This document shows positions 18,700-27,374 of a DNA stretch of 33,468 bases, piece after piece. A model generated the notes under the pieces. That model saw only the letters and a program-made list of their open reading frames with translations. It was not told the DNA's origin and did no database searches. How positions within the stretch are numbered: the stretch's first letter is position 1; every line of letters begins with the position of its first letter. Origin of the DNA: Methylomonas rosea (GTDB taxonomy: Bacteria; Pseudomonadota; Gammaproteobacteria; Methylococcales; Methylomonadaceae); NCBI RefSeq assembly GCF_024505055.1, contig NZ_JANIBL010000057.1, forward strand, positions 1 to 33,468, given 5' to 3'. The position numbers were made by a program, and so were the translations under genes.

Positions 18700-19428
18700 T
18701 TATACGGCAATCCCTACTTGTAGAGCCTCGAACCAATCCAGAAAACGCTTCACATCATCGCCTTTAAACATCCTGCCATGTTGCGGCGCCAAAATGTCGA
18801 TATCCAGCTTCCTAACCCTATCGATCCACGCCCGCTTGGCTTGATTGGAGGGCATCCAACGCTGATGGAAATAACGCATTTTCTCCACGTGCATATCAAA
18901 ATTCTCCACAAACACCGGCATACCCGGCGCTTCCAGAGCGGCACCGACATCACCGGACATCAGGATTTTGGCGTGCGGATCGTAAATATGGAAGTTGGCG
19001 GAGGCATGCAGGTAGTGCGCGGGCACGATTTGCAACTCGGTACTGCCGAGATTGATGACGCCGCCATGATCCGGAATCGGCACATATTCGATAGTTTCGC
19101 AGCCAAAATGTCTTAAAAAACCTTCCCACAAAGCCGAGGCATGCAACTTGGCGTTGGGTAGCGCCTGATCCCATAAACCTAAGGACGAAATGATATCCGG
19201 ATCTTGATGCGATGCGAACAGATCGGTAATTTCCTCGACCGGGGCATGGTGCAAAACTGCCGCCAGCATTGGCGCAAACAGTTCTATGCCGCCCGGATCG
19301 ATCAATAAGCAGCGATTAGCGGTCCTCACCATGTATTGGTTGGTATCGATAATTTTCTCGGGCTTATGTTCGTCGCGTCCCAACATTATCCATTGGTAGG
19401 CGCCCTCATAAATTTTGGTCATTCTCAT
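18700..19428 (-). CDS. Stand-alone di-iron oxygen-binding (ODP, MBL-fold) protein
   Basis: The 242-residue protein has the metallo-beta-lactamase fold of flavodiiron proteins but lacks the flavodoxin domain. All six di-iron ligand positions can be placed: H74, D76 and D78 in SHQDPD, H138 in PAHYLH, D160 in MSGDVG and H217 in APQHG. These correspond to the H-E-D-H-D-H set of flavodiiron proteins, with the glutamate changed to aspartate. Such single-domain proteins are known as oxygen-binding di-iron proteins; the Treponema denticola member is an oxygen/iron sensor that signals through a chemoreceptor lacking its own sensor domain. Here a chemoreceptor-like gene lies 41 bp upstream in the same direction. 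AAGAGG ten bases ahead of the ATG supports the start. A sensing role is inferred; an oxygen- or NO-reducing enzyme is less likely without a flavodoxin partner. Confidence 0.82.
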   Translation of the reverse strand: MRMTKIYEGAYQWIMLGRDEHKPEKIIDTNQYMVRTANRCLLIDPGGIELFAPMLAAVLHHAPVEEITDLFASHQDPDIISSLGLWDQALPNAKLHASALWEGFLRHFGCETIEYVPIPDHGGVINLGSTELQIVPAHYLHASANFHIYDPHAKILMSGDVGAALEAPGMPVFVENFDMHVEKMRYFHQRWMPSNQAKRAWIDRVRKLDIDILAPQHGRMFKGDDVKRFLDWFEALQVGIAV

Positions 19429-19469
19429 GCTAACTGTACCTCTTGGCGATACTGGGTTTGATTGGCGCG

Positions 19470-20084
19470 CTATTCGGCGACGTTAATAATCGTCAATGCA
19501 CTCCGACATTTATGCACTTTGTCGTTGATTATTTGCGCAGCGTTGTCGACGCTTTCAGCGACCGCTTGCAGACTTTGCAGATACTCGCCCGCTTGCGACG
19601 CCTCAATACGGGAGTTGGCAGCAATCACCCGGGCCGCCCTAGCTGGATGCATCACGTCCGCCAACTTAATCAATAATTCCGAAACCTGAATAATAAATTC
19701 CCGATGACAAACCTGATTTCTTTGTCTGACTTGTTGCAATGGGGCGTTCAAAGAATCGGCATATCGAGCGCCGACAGCCAACTGCCCTACCTTCTCAAAG
19801 CGTCTGCACGCTTCTGTCATGCGTTGTTCATTGACTGTCAGGCGATAGAGGTGGAAAGCGTATTCGTTGATGTTATTGACCAATTCGATCGTATCCTTGG
19901 CCAATTCGTTGATGAAGTCGGTAATGGGCTGAAAGCCCTTGGCCTTTTCCCCGGCTCGAAAGGCAATCGCTTTGGCATTGGCTGCAGCTAGGGAAATTTC
20001 CTTGGCCACTTCCATCACCGCGCTCAATTCGGCGGCGATGGACGCCACGGCGACAAACTGGGACTTGGTCTGATTAACTTGCAT
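19470..20084 (-). CDS. Soluble protein resembling a chemoreceptor signalling tip
   Basis: The 204-residue protein is predicted to be almost wholly helical, with no signal peptide, membrane helix or ligand-binding domain. Residues 29-69 (EISLAAAN...FRAGEKAKGF...ELAKDTIELV) resemble the cytoplasmic hairpin tip of methyl-accepting chemotaxis proteins. A second, weaker copy occurs at 152-186 (RVIAANSRIEASQAGE at 152-167, then AVAESV). In the first copy the conserved tip glutamate is replaced by I40; in the second it is kept as E161. GAGGG lies nine bases before the ATG. The ODP gene follows 41 bp later and the pair ends at a terminator, so it probably relays the ODP state to a CheA/CheW complex or another partner. 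Whether it binds CheA/CheW is unknown. The similarity is by eye and the function is inferred. Confidence 0.7.
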   Translation of the reverse strand: MQVNQTKSQFVAVASIAAELSAVMEVAKEISLAAANAKAIAFRAGEKAKGFQPITDFINELAKDTIELVNNINEYAFHLYRLTVNEQRMTEACRRFEKVGQLAVGARYADSLNAPLQQVRQRNQVCHREFIIQVSELLIKLADVMHPARAARVIAANSRIEASQAGEYLQSLQAVAESVDNAAQIINDKVHKCRSALTIINVAE

Positions 20085-20184
20085 ACTGAAAGACCCTCGG
20101 ATCGACGATAAATTTATTTATAGCTTAGCCGACAAATAAATACCCGTGCTATTTGAGTTTCTAATAAATGCGCGTCAACCCTGG

Positions 20185-20877
20185 TTATTTAGGTCGATAA
20201 TGAGTCGGATCGGCCACACCCAGATTTTGAAAACCGGCCGCCCGCAATCGGCAGGCATCGCATACGCCGCAAGCTCTGCCTTTAATATCCGCTGAATAGC
20301 AGGAAACGGTATCCGCGTAATCGACGCCCAGTTCCAAGCCTTTTTGAATAATCTCGGCTTTGCTCAGTGCTATTAGCGGCGTGTGAATTTGAATTTTATG
20401 ACCTTCCACTCCGGCTTTGGTGCCCAGGTTGGCCATATCCTGAAAAGCTTTAATAAATTCCGGCCGACAATCGGGGTAACCGGAATAATCGACAGCATTT
20501 ACACCGATAAACACATCGTGCGCTTTCACCACTTCCGCCCAACCCAGGGCAAACGCCAAAAATATAGTATTTCTGGCCGGCACATAAGTCACAGGAATGC
20601 CGGCTTGCGGAGAAGTCGGCACATCGATCCGGGCATCGGTCAATGCTGAACCGCCTATTGCGCTCAATCCGAGGTTGATGATCTTATGATCGGCAACCTG
20701 ATAATGCCTGGCGATTCTCCTCGAAGCGTCCAATTCGGCATTGTGGCGCTGGCCGTAATCGAAACTCAATGCGTAGCAAGCAAACCCTTGTTGCTTGGCA
20801 AGCGCTAATACCGTTATAGAATCCAGGCCGCCGGACAACAAAATGATTGCCGGCCTGGAACTGCTGTTATTTTCCAC
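20185..20877 (-). CDS. queC: 7-cyano-7-deazaguanine synthase
   Basis: QueC uses ATP and ammonia to convert 7-carboxy-7-deazaguanine into preQ0 in queuosine biosynthesis. The 230 residues have the PP-loop motif SGGLDS (15-20) and the C-terminal zinc site made of C193, C203, C206 and C209 ([17 protein letters not shown]). The start is a GTG that lies inside the last 11 bp of queE, so the two are probably translationally coupled. It is the final gene of the long leftward run from yebC. A 100-bp gap without a clear terminator separates it from the next gene. Confidence 0.96.
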   Translation of the reverse strand: MENNSSSRPAIILLSGGLDSITVLALAKQQGFACYALSFDYGQRHNAELDASRRIARHYQVADHKIINLGLSAIGGSALTDARIDVPTSPQAGIPVTYVPARNTIFLAFALGWAEVVKAHDVFIGVNAVDYSGYPDCRPEFIKAFQDMANLGTKAGVEGHKIQIHTPLIALSKAEIIQKGLELGVDYADTVSCYSADIKGRACGVCDACRLRAAGFQNLGVADPTHYRPK

Positions 20878-21511
20878 GCGCGTCGTTCCAAAGAAATTTA
20901 TGTAATTGAATTTGAAACCGAACCTGTAATTGGTCGGCCAAAATACGCTCGGCCAGTTCGGTAGGCGACATCACATCCATCACCGGCGAGAACAGTACTT
21001 GGCAATGTTCGACTAAGCGATATAGCTCAAGTTGCTGTTTGGCCCATTGGTAATCGGCGGCGTCGGCAATCACGAATTTGACTTGGTCGTGCGCCGTTAA
21101 ATACTGGATATTGTCATACCGATTGCGCTCAAGCTCGCCGGAACTCGGCGTTTTCAAATCCATCACTTTACTCACCCGGCTATCGACCGCCGAAACATCC
21201 AAAGCACCGCTGGTTTCCAGCGACACCTGGTAACCGGCATCCAACAAGCGAACCATCAAAGGATTGCAAGCGGGTTGAGCTAAAGGTTCGCCGCCGGTTA
21301 CCGTCACATAGCGAGTCTTGTAATGACCAACTTGTTGGAGAATATCGTCGATACTGAGTTTTTCGCCGCCGTTGAAAGCGTAGGCGGTATCGCAATAGGT
21401 GCAACGCAAGGGGCAGCCGGTCAAGCGAATAAATACGGTGGGCAGTCCCACCGTATTCGCCTCACCCTGCAGGGAATAGAATATTTCGGTAATACGTAGC
21501 GTTTGATCCAT
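20867..21511 (-). CDS. queE: 7-carboxy-7-deazaguanine synthase
   Basis: QueE is a radical-SAM enzyme that contracts the ring of 6-carboxytetrahydropterin to 7-carboxy-7-deazaguanine, the step before QueC. The cluster motif C33-PLR-C37-TY-C40 is present in [16 protein letters not shown], preceded by the family motif FYSLQGEA (11-18). I chose the ATG at 21511 (214 residues). A GTG two codons upstream (21517) is equally possible, and neither has a good Shine-Dalgarno sequence. It begins shortly after cpoB, so the queuosine genes are attached to the tol-pal cluster. Confidence 0.95.
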   Translation of the reverse strand: MDQTLRITEIFYSLQGEANTVGLPTVFIRLTGCPLRCTYCDTAYAFNGGEKLSIDDILQQVGHYKTRYVTVTGGEPLAQPACNPLMVRLLDAGYQVSLETSGALDVSAVDSRVSKVMDLKTPSSGELERNRYDNIQYLTAHDQVKFVIADAADYQWAKQQLELYRLVEHCQVLFSPVMDVMSPTELAERILADQLQVRFQIQLHKFLWNDARGK

Positions 21512-21523
21512 CCGCACGCCAAT

Positions 21524-22378
21524 TTATTGCGGCATTTGCGCCAGCTTTTTTTCCGCCAAATGCGCAGCAGTGGTGCCGGGATAGCTGGTAGTCACCCGCG
21601 TCAGATAATCGCGAGCTTTTGCGGTGTTTTGCAGATCGAATTCGATATAACCCAGTTTCAGCAAAGCATCCGGCACTTTAGAGCTGTTGGGGTATTGGCT
21701 GACCACCTTATTGAACGCGCCGCGCGCCGCATCGAATTCCCGGTTAATCTTATACGCTTCCGCCAACCAATACTGAGAATTGTCGGCAAACTCGCCGGCC
21801 GGAAAATCTTTCAGCAAGTCCTGAAACATTTTGATGGCTTGGGCATTGTGGCCGTTACGCAACGTGTCGTAAGCCGACTGATACCTTTCCTTTTCGTTGC
21901 CTTGTGCCGCCGTCGCGGTCGGCTTATTGTCCACTACGACGGGCGCTGCCGGAACTGGTGTCGCAGTTGTGACTGGCGCCGGAGTTGGTGCAACCGGGGC
22001 CGCTGGCGCAGAAGGTTGAGCAGCAGCCGCATCAGCTGGTGCCGGTATCGACGCGGGTGCGGGAGATGATTGACCCGACGGCGCTGGTCCGCCGGCGGTA
22101 AGCGCCTGCATCCGATCATCAAGATCGGAGTACATATTGCTCTGTTTTCTTTGCAAGTCGGCGATGGTCTGGGATTGCTCCTCGACCATGCCGCGCAATT
22201 GTTGCACTTCGGACTGTAACTGCTCTAATCTGCCCAATACCTCAAAAATAGCATTGTCAGTGGCGGCCGGCTGCGCATAAGCACTCGCGGCCGGATAACC
22301 GCCGCCATTAGGCGCAGCAGCGGCTTCGGCGCATAGGCCAAAGCCGAGACTCAGTATCAGAAGCGCATGCTTACTCAT
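21524..22378 (-). CDS. cpoB: Cell division coordinator CpoB (YbgF), Tol-Pal system TPR protein
   Basis: CpoB is periplasmic and links the Tol machine to peptidoglycan synthesis (PBP1B-LpoB) during constriction. The start at 22378 gives 284 residues with a signal peptide MSKHALLILSLGFGLCAEAAAA. Then come a trimeric coiled coil (about 35-80, EVLGRLEQLQSEVQQLRGM), a long Pro/Ala/Thr-rich linker (about 90-150) and C-terminal TPR repeats (from about 160, with YQSAYDTLRNG, FADNSQYWLAEAY and VPDALLKLGY). An in-frame upstream start at 22414 lies inside pal and would bury the signal peptide. The ATG overlaps the pal stop as ATGA. The Ala/Pro linker is low-complexity and probably length-variable. Confidence 0.94.
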   Translation of the reverse strand: MSKHALLILSLGFGLCAEAAAAPNGGGYPAASAYAQPAATDNAIFEVLGRLEQLQSEVQQLRGMVEEQSQTIADLQRKQSNMYSDLDDRMQALTAGGPAPSGQSSPAPASIPAPADAAAAQPSAPAAPVAPTPAPVTTATPVPAAPVVVDNKPTATAAQGNEKERYQSAYDTLRNGHNAQAIKMFQDLLKDFPAGEFADNSQYWLAEAYKINREFDAARGAFNKVVSQYPNSSKVPDALLKLGYIEFDLQNTAKARDYLTRVTTSYPGTTAAHLAEKKLAQMPQ

Positions 22379-22941
22379 TGATAGCCAACTTCCACGCGGC
22401 GATTTTGCTGCCAAGCTGATTCATCATGACCGGACACGACAGGTTTTTCTTCACCGTAACTAACCACTTCCAATTGGCTCGCGGTGACGCCTTGTGAACG
22501 CATCATTCTCTCTACTGATTTAGAACGTTGTTCGCCGAGCGCGATGTTGTATTCGCTGGAACCGCGCTCGTCGGCATGGCCGGACAGGATAACGTGTTGA
22601 TTGGGATGTGAAGCCAAGTAACGTGCATGCGCGGCTACGACAGGCACGTATTCTTGTTTGACTTGGCTGCTATCAATTTCGAAGTAAATGACTTGCTTGG
22701 ACAATGGGTTGCTAGGATCGCTAAATTCCGGACCCAAGTTTGCGCCGGAACCGGAGCCGAAGCTGCTGCCGTTACCTGAACCGAATTGGCTACCGGACAT
22801 AGAGCCATCGGCCAAACCGCTAGTTGACGCATCAGTACCTTGAGTAGAATCGGCCAAGCCTTCTTCTTCGGTTGAGCTACAACCGGTCGTTACCAAGATC
22901 GCAGTCATGGCTAAAGCCAAATAGGTTTTGTTAAATCTCAT
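22375..22941 (-). CDS. pal: Peptidoglycan-associated lipoprotein
   Basis: Pal is the outer-membrane lipoprotein that TolB and TolA move to the division site and that binds meso-DAP peptidoglycan. The ATG at 22941 (188 residues) follows GGAG by seven bases; a TTG lies one codon upstream. The signal peptide ends in VTTGC, so C21 is lipidated (slightly atypical lipobox). S22-S23 fits sorting to the outer membrane. A Ser/Gly-rich linker (about 22-70) precedes the OmpA-like domain (about 80-188), which has YFEIDSSQVK, LSGHADERGSSEYN and NRRVEVGY. Confidence 0.96.
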   Translation of the reverse strand: MRFNKTYLALAMTAILVTTGCSSTEEEGLADSTQGTDASTSGLADGSMSGSQFGSGNGSSFGSGSGANLGPEFSDPSNPLSKQVIYFEIDSSQVKQEYVPVVAAHARYLASHPNQHVILSGHADERGSSEYNIALGEQRSKSVERMMRSQGVTASQLEVVSYGEEKPVVSGHDESAWQQNRRVEVGYQ

Positions 22942-23005
22942 CAATTTTCTCCAAATATTAAGTAAAACTCAGGTAGCGATAGTGTGAGGGCTATCGCGCT
23001 TGCAA

Positions 23006-24286
23006 TCAAGGTGCCCAGGCCGGTTCGCGGACCTCGCCACTCTCAAATGCCAATTTTTGTTGCATCGCGCCATCGGTAGACACTACCGATAAGGCCGACC
23101 GGCCGCCGCGATTCGCGGCAAATAAAACCATGCTGCCATTAGGCGCAAAGCTGGGTGATTCGTCAAGATTACCCTCGGTCAATACGTTCACGGTGCGCGA
23201 AGCCATATCCATAACCGCAATCTTATAGCCACCGCCACTGCCGGTTACCATCGCCAAGCTTCTGCCATCTGCGGAAAAACGGCCTCTAGCGTTATAGTCG
23301 CCCTGGAAAGTGACACGACTGGCCTTGCCACCCGAGGCAGGCATCAGGTAAAGCTGCGGTTTACCGCCTTGATCGGACGTAAACAAGATAGAACTGCCGT
23401 CCGGCGACCAAGTTGGCTCGGTATCGATGGACAAACCGCTGGTCAGACGCGTCAACGAACGGCTACCCAAATTCAACACGTAAACATCCGGACTGCCGTC
23501 TTTTGACAGCGTAATCGCCAGACGGCTGCCATCCGGTGAAAAAGCCGGCGCCCCGTTGATGCCAGGATATGACGAAACGCTTTCCCGTTGACCCGTCGCC
23601 AAAGTTTGCACCCAAATTTCCGAACGTTTGGTGTGGAAGGATACATAAGCGATTTTACTGCCGTCGGGCGACCATGCCGGCGCCATAATCGGCTCCGGCG
23701 ATTCGGCAATCGTGCGCGGGTTGTAACCGTCGGCATCGGCGACTTGCAGCATAAACTGCTTGCCGTTGCCGCGGCGAACGCTGGTTACATAGGCAATCCG
23801 GGTATTGAACGCACCTTTGCGACCGGTTAGTTTTTCGTAAATCAGGTCACTGATATGGTGAGCGGCACGGCGCAATTCGTTGGCGCCAGCGGTCAAACGA
23901 TAGCCCATCAACAATTGACCATTATGCACGTTGAACAAATGAAACTGGATGTTGTAGCTGCCGCCATTGCCGGCCACTTGGCCAATAGCCATATAATCTT
24001 GGCCCAGGACCTGCCAATCCTTAAAGTTAACGCGCTCCGGCTCACTGGGCTTGGTCAACATATCATCTTCAGGCAAAGCCTTGAAAAAACCGCTGCCACC
24101 CAAATCTGAACTGATCACATCGGACAATTTGACATTGCCAATAGAGCCTTGTTGGGCAAACGGTACGATGGCAATAGGCACCGCAGTTTGCGAACCTTTG
24201 GTAATTTCTATCGTTAAACCGGCCGCCTGCGCTACTGAGAACATCCCAGCCAAAATGCCGCCGACTAAAATTCTTGTGATTAACAT
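23006..24286 (-). CDS. tolB: Tol-Pal system protein TolB
   Basis: TolB is the periplasmic beta-propeller that binds Pal and receives TolA. The 426 residues begin with a signal peptide ([18 protein letters not shown]). The N-terminal domain follows (about 25-155, including IVPFAQQG and [11 protein letters not shown]). Then come six propeller blades with repeated [16 protein letters not shown] and [15 protein letters not shown] motifs. Two adjacent ATGs exist (24289 and 24286). I chose the second because GAGAG then sits at a usable distance; the difference is one residue. It lies about 24 bp after tolA. Confidence 0.97.
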   Translation of the reverse strand: MLITRILVGGILAGMFSVAQAAGLTIEITKGSQTAVPIAIVPFAQQGSIGNVKLSDVISSDLGGSGFFKALPEDDMLTKPSEPERVNFKDWQVLGQDYMAIGQVAGNGGSYNIQFHLFNVHNGQLLMGYRLTAGANELRRAAHHISDLIYEKLTGRKGAFNTRIAYVTSVRRGNGKQFMLQVADADGYNPRTIAESPEPIMAPAWSPDGSKIAYVSFHTKRSEIWVQTLATGQRESVSSYPGINGAPAFSPDGSRLAITLSKDGSPDVYVLNLGSRSLTRLTSGLSIDTEPTWSPDGSSILFTSDQGGKPQLYLMPASGGKASRVTFQGDYNARGRFSADGRSLAMVTGSGGGYKIAVMDMASRTVNVLTEGNLDESPSFAPNGSMVLFAANRGGRSALSVVSTDGAMQQKLAFESGEVREPAWAP

Positions 24287-24310
24287 CATTCTCTCGTTTC
24301 CGTTTACTGA

Positions 24311-25819
24311 TTATTCCGGTTTAAACACGAAGGTAAAAACTCTAAATTCCTGATTAAATAAATTTCTATCTTGCGGTACCGGCAACGGCGAGGCTTTTCT
24401 CACCGCGTTTTCCGCCGAACGGTCAAAAATAGGATCGCCGCTGCTACCGATCACCACCGCGTCCATCACATCACCACTGGCCAGCAATTTTACCTGAATC
24501 GTGCATCTTAAGCCTTGCGTCGCGTTGATTGGCCGCGTCCAGGCGCCTTCCACTTTGCGCGCTATCATCTGCTTGGCTGAGTCTACGGCTTGCTTATCCG
24601 ATGCAGCTTTTGCCGCAGCCGCTGCAGCGGCTTCCGCAGCCTGGCGTTCTTTTTCTGCTTTTTCAGCCGCCGCTATCGCCGCTTGACGCTCTTGTTCTGC
24701 TTTGGCTTTTGCCGCCGCTTCCGCCGCGAGCCGTTCTTTCTCTGCCTTCTCAGCCTTTTCCGCAGCTAGTTTGGCCTGACGTTCTTTTTCAGCCTTGGCT
24801 TTGGCTTCCGCTTCAGCTGCCATACGTTCTTTTTCTGCTTTCTCTGCCGCTATTTTGGCTTGGCGCTCTTTCTCCGCTTTTTCGGCGGCTAGTTGTTTAT
24901 CTTTTTCCGCTTTGGCTCTGGCATCGGCTTCCGCCGCTTGTTTGGCTTTTTCAGCGTTAAGCGCGGCCTGCTTTTCCTTTTCGGCCTTGGCTCTTTCGTC
25001 AGCTAATTGCCTTTCCTTTTCCGCTTTTGCCTTGGCTTCCGCTTGTTTTGCTAGCTCCTGACGCTTGGCTTCCTCGCTCTTTTGCTCCTGTAGCTTTTTT
25101 TGTTGCTCCAGCGCTTTTTGTTCCTGTAACTTCTTTTGTTGCTCCAGCGCTTTTTGCTCCTGTAACTTCTTTTCCTGCTCCAGCTTTTTGATTTCGGCTT
25201 CCTGCTGTTGTTTCTCGCGCGCCGCTTCCGCCAGTTTTTGTTCCTTCAACTTGGCTTCGCGTTCCACTTCCTGTTGTTTTTCCAGCTGTTTTTGTTTCTC
25301 CGCTTCCTTTTGCTTTTCCGCTACTTCTTTCTGTTTTTCCAACTCGGCTTGCTTCTGTTTTTCTGCGGCTTCCTTGGCTTTTTTCTGCTCCAGAGCTTGC
25401 CGTTCCTTGGCCTCCTCTAGCTTTTTTTCCTCTTCCTTACGCTTGGCGGCGAGCTGTTCCTGCATTTTCTTTTCTTCTAATGCTTCTTGCTTGCGTTTTT
25501 CCGCAGCCTCCTGGATTTTCTGTTCCTCAAGCACACGCTGTTTTTTTGCTTGCTGCAACAACTGCTCTTCGATTTTTCTGGCGTTTTCCAGTTGCTCTTG
25601 ATGCTGTTGTTCGGCTTGCTGCTTGTTTGCTTCGTTCTGTTTCAAGCGTTCGGCTTCCGCATCGATTTCCGCACCGTCTAATACGGTCGCTTCAATGATG
25701 TCTGCCGGCGGCGCCATTTGTGCGTCGTCGGTTTCAGTCAGAAAACTGAAGCTGAACAACAACACAATCAGAACATGTAGCGCTATCGCCTGCGCAAGCG
25801 AAGGTTTAAAACTTTTCAT
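24311..25819 (-). CDS. tolA: TolA, inner-membrane energy transducer of the Tol-Pal system
   Basis: TolA spans the periplasm and transmits the force from TolQR to TolB-Pal. The 502 residues exceed the 421 of E. coli TolA, mainly in the helical shaft. There is one N-terminal membrane helix (about 8-28). A very long charged helix of Lys/Glu/Gln/Ala follows (about 45-405). It ends in a compact C-terminal domain III with GLRCTIQVKLLASGDV and SAENAVRKASPLP. The shaft includes a 12-residue tandem repeat (LQEQKALEQQKK-like) encoded by 36-bp DNA repeats at 25087-25183. It starts 9 bp after tolR. Confidence 0.95.
   Translation of the reverse strand: MKSFKPSLAQAIALHVLIVLLFSFSFLTETDDAQMAPPADIIEATVLDGAEIDAEAERLKQNEANKQQAEQQHQEQLENARKIEEQLLQQAKKQRVLEEQKIQEAAEKRKQEALEEKKMQEQLAAKRKEEEKKLEEAKERQALEQKKAKEAAEKQKQAELEKQKEVAEKQKEAEKQKQLEKQQEVEREAKLKEQKLAEAAREKQQQEAEIKKLEQEKKLQEQKALEQQKKLQEQKALEQQKKLQEQKSEEAKRQELAKQAEAKAKAEKERQLADERAKAEKEKQAALNAEKAKQAAEADARAKAEKDKQLAAEKAEKERQAKIAAEKAEKERMAAEAEAKAKAEKERQAKLAAEKAEKAEKERLAAEAAAKAKAEQERQAAIAAAEKAEKERQAAEAAAAAAAKAASDKQAVDSAKQMIARKVEGAWTRPINATQGLRCTIQVKLLASGDVMDAVVIGSSGDPIFDRSAENAVRKASPLPVPQDRNLFNQEFRVFTFVFKPE
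25087..25183. repeat. 36-bp tandem repeat inside tolA
   Basis: Two near-identical 36-bp units (25087-25122 and 25123-25158) and a partial third (25159-25183) lie head to tail. Each begins CCTGTARCTT on the plus strand. Being a multiple of three, the unit changes the length of the TolA shaft by 12 residues without a frameshift. It probably arose by slippage or unequal recombination. Confidence 0.85.
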
Positions 25820-25828
25820 GGTGGTTAT

Positions 25829-26287
25829 TTATTTGCTGTCTGGCGGCGGCGCGGTCATCAAGCCCACTTTGGGGGCGCCGGTTTTCTTAAGTTCCACCAT
25901 CACGCTGACGATACTACCGTATTCGACTTCGTGATCGCCACGCACATACAGCTGGGCTTTGGGGTTATTTCTGAATACCGCAGCGACTCTGGTTTTAACG
26001 GTATCGACATCGACCGGCGTCTCGGCTTCTTCATCACCGTTGCCAATATCGACGTATAAACTGCCGTCTTTCTTGATCGATACGATTACCGGCACCTGAT
26101 CCTGCAAGTCGACAGACTCGGCCTCGGCTTGCGGCAATTCCACCTCGACACCGGTTTGCACCAGTGGCGCGGTAATCATGAAAATCATCAACAGCACAAA
26201 GGTAACGTCGATATAAGGAACGACGTTAATTTCGGCCATTACACCGCGCTTTTTGCGCGATCTGCGATTGCTGCCGCCTACATTCAT
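25829..26287 (-). CDS. tolR: Tol-Pal system protein TolR
   Basis: TolR is the ExbD-like inner-membrane partner of TolQ and part of the proton-driven stator. The 152 residues have a short cytoplasmic Arg/Lys-rich start, one membrane helix (about 24-43) with the proton-pathway aspartate D27 in NVVPYIDVTFVLLMIFM, and a periplasmic domain ending in a conserved VRGDHEVEYGSIVSVM stretch. The ATG overlaps the tolQ stop as ATGA. Confidence 0.97.
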   Translation of the reverse strand: MNVGGSNRRSRKKRGVMAEINVVPYIDVTFVLLMIFMITAPLVQTGVEVELPQAEAESVDLQDQVPVIVSIKKDGSLYVDIGNGDEEAETPVDVDTVKTRVAAVFRNNPKAQLYVRGDHEVEYGSIVSVMVELKKTGAPKVGLMTAPPPDSK

Positions 26288-26961
26288 TTGCTGTGCGCCT
26301 GTCTTTGCAGTAATACCACGAACTCGTCGACGAATAACTCGTAACGACCGGCCAAGCGGTCCAAGCGCGTAGAGAAGCGGTTATAAGCGATAACCGCCGG
26401 AATCGCGGCGAACAAACCGATCGCGGTGGCGATCAAGGCTTCGGAAATACCGGGAGCGACATTCGCCAACGTAGCATTTTTAATTTCGCCCAAGGCGCGG
26501 AACGAATTCATGATGCCCCAGACGGTACCAAACAGACCTATATACGGACTGGTCGAACCGACTGTCGCCAAAAACGGCAAGGTCTCATCGAGCCTATCCA
26601 ACTCGCGGGACAATTCGATACGCATTGCCCGCTGCGCGCTTTCTACCTGCACCGACGGTTCGACATCGCCCTTCTGGCGCATCCGCGCAAACTCGCGGTA
26701 CCCGGCCAAAAAGATTTTTTCTATGCCCTCCGGTTCGAACCTATCGCTGGACATTTTTTTGTACAGTTCAGCCAGGCCGACGCCAGACCAAAACTCCTCT
26801 TCAAAATCATCGGTGATGGCGATAGCTTGCTTCAATTCTTTACGCTTGGAAAAGATGAAGGTCCAGGAAGCAACAGATGCCGACAACAGAATGAACATAA
26901 CAAACTGCACGACAATACTGGCTTCTTTGACCAGCGTCAGAATGGATAAATCGGTATTCAT
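26284..26961 (-). CDS. tolQ: Tol-Pal system protein TolQ
   Basis: TolQ is the MotA/ExbB-type inner-membrane protein that forms the proton channel with TolR. The 225 residues (E. coli 230) show a first membrane helix (about 15-35, IVVQFVMFILLSASVASW), a large cytoplasmic loop, and two further helices. The conserved PYIGLFGTVWGIMNSF segment lies in the second helix. GISEALIATAIGLFAAIPAV spans the stretch into the third. The ATG shares a base with the ybgC stop (TAATG), and the tolR start overlaps its own stop. Confidence 0.97.
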   Translation of the reverse strand: MNTDLSILTLVKEASIVVQFVMFILLSASVASWTFIFSKRKELKQAIAITDDFEEEFWSGVGLAELYKKMSSDRFEPEGIEKIFLAGYREFARMRQKGDVEPSVQVESAQRAMRIELSRELDRLDETLPFLATVGSTSPYIGLFGTVWGIMNSFRALGEIKNATLANVAPGISEALIATAIGLFAAIPAVIAYNRFSTRLDRLAGRYELFVDEFVVLLQRQAHSK

Positions 26962-27356
26962 TAGTTTAAATGTTCCAAAATAGCAGAGGGAATCAGTTTG
27001 GGCTTCATGCTTTGCGCATCAAGACAGGCAATTCGAATTTCAGCAGTGCATAAGACGTTCTGTTGCCGGATAATCGATTGCTCAAAGGTAAAATTAGTTT
27101 TCTTATGTTCAATGACTTTTGCGCTAACGTCCAACAGTTCGTTGAAGCGGGCAGGTTTTAAATAGTCAACTTTCACCGAACGGACCACAAAAATCAGGTT
27201 TTGTTCAGCTAATAGATTATCCTGTTCGAAACCGACGCTACGCAGCATTTCGGTTCGAGCACGTTCAAAAAACTTCAAATAGTTAGCGTAAAACACTACG
27301 CCGCCCGCATCGGTATCTTCGTAATACACTCGTACCGGCCAGTTAAATTCTTTCAT
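26961..27356 (-). CDS. ybgC: Acyl-CoA thioesterase YbgC (hotdog fold)
   Basis: YbgC is a cytoplasmic 4-hydroxybenzoyl-CoA-type thioesterase of the hotdog family, found next to tol-pal in most gammaproteobacteria. The 131 residues contain the signature YYEDTDAGGVVFYANYLKF (11-29), in which D16 is the likely catalytic acid. Its physiological substrate is not settled; links to phospholipid synthesis have been proposed. It starts 18 bp after ruvB and overlaps tolQ by one base, placing it as the head of the tol-pal part of the run. Confidence 0.95.
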   Translation of the reverse strand: MKEFNWPVRVYYEDTDAGGVVFYANYLKFFERARTEMLRSVGFEQDNLLAEQNLIFVVRSVKVDYLKPARFNELLDVSAKVIEHKKTNFTFEQSIIRQQNVLCTAEIRIACLDAQSMKPKLIPSAILEHLN

Positions 27357-27374
27357 TCGTCTCTTAACGAATTA

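Noticed and set aside
20085..20184. AT-rich inverted repeat (ATTTATTT near 20113 and AAATAAAT near 20134) considered as a terminator for queC, and TTGACG (20173-20178, minus) or TATAAA (20117-20122, minus) considered as promoter parts.
   Set aside because: The stem has no G-C pairs and no T-run. TTGACG has no good -10 at 17 bp and TATAAA has no -35. The promoter of the 20084 gene stays unassigned. A sigma-28 motif was also looked for and not found.
24501..25698. Several plus-strand open frames opposite tolA, rich in Ser, Cys, Phe and Leu.
   Set aside because: They are mirror images of the Lys/Glu/Gln-rich TolA helix codons. They have no ribosome-binding sites or recognisable domains.
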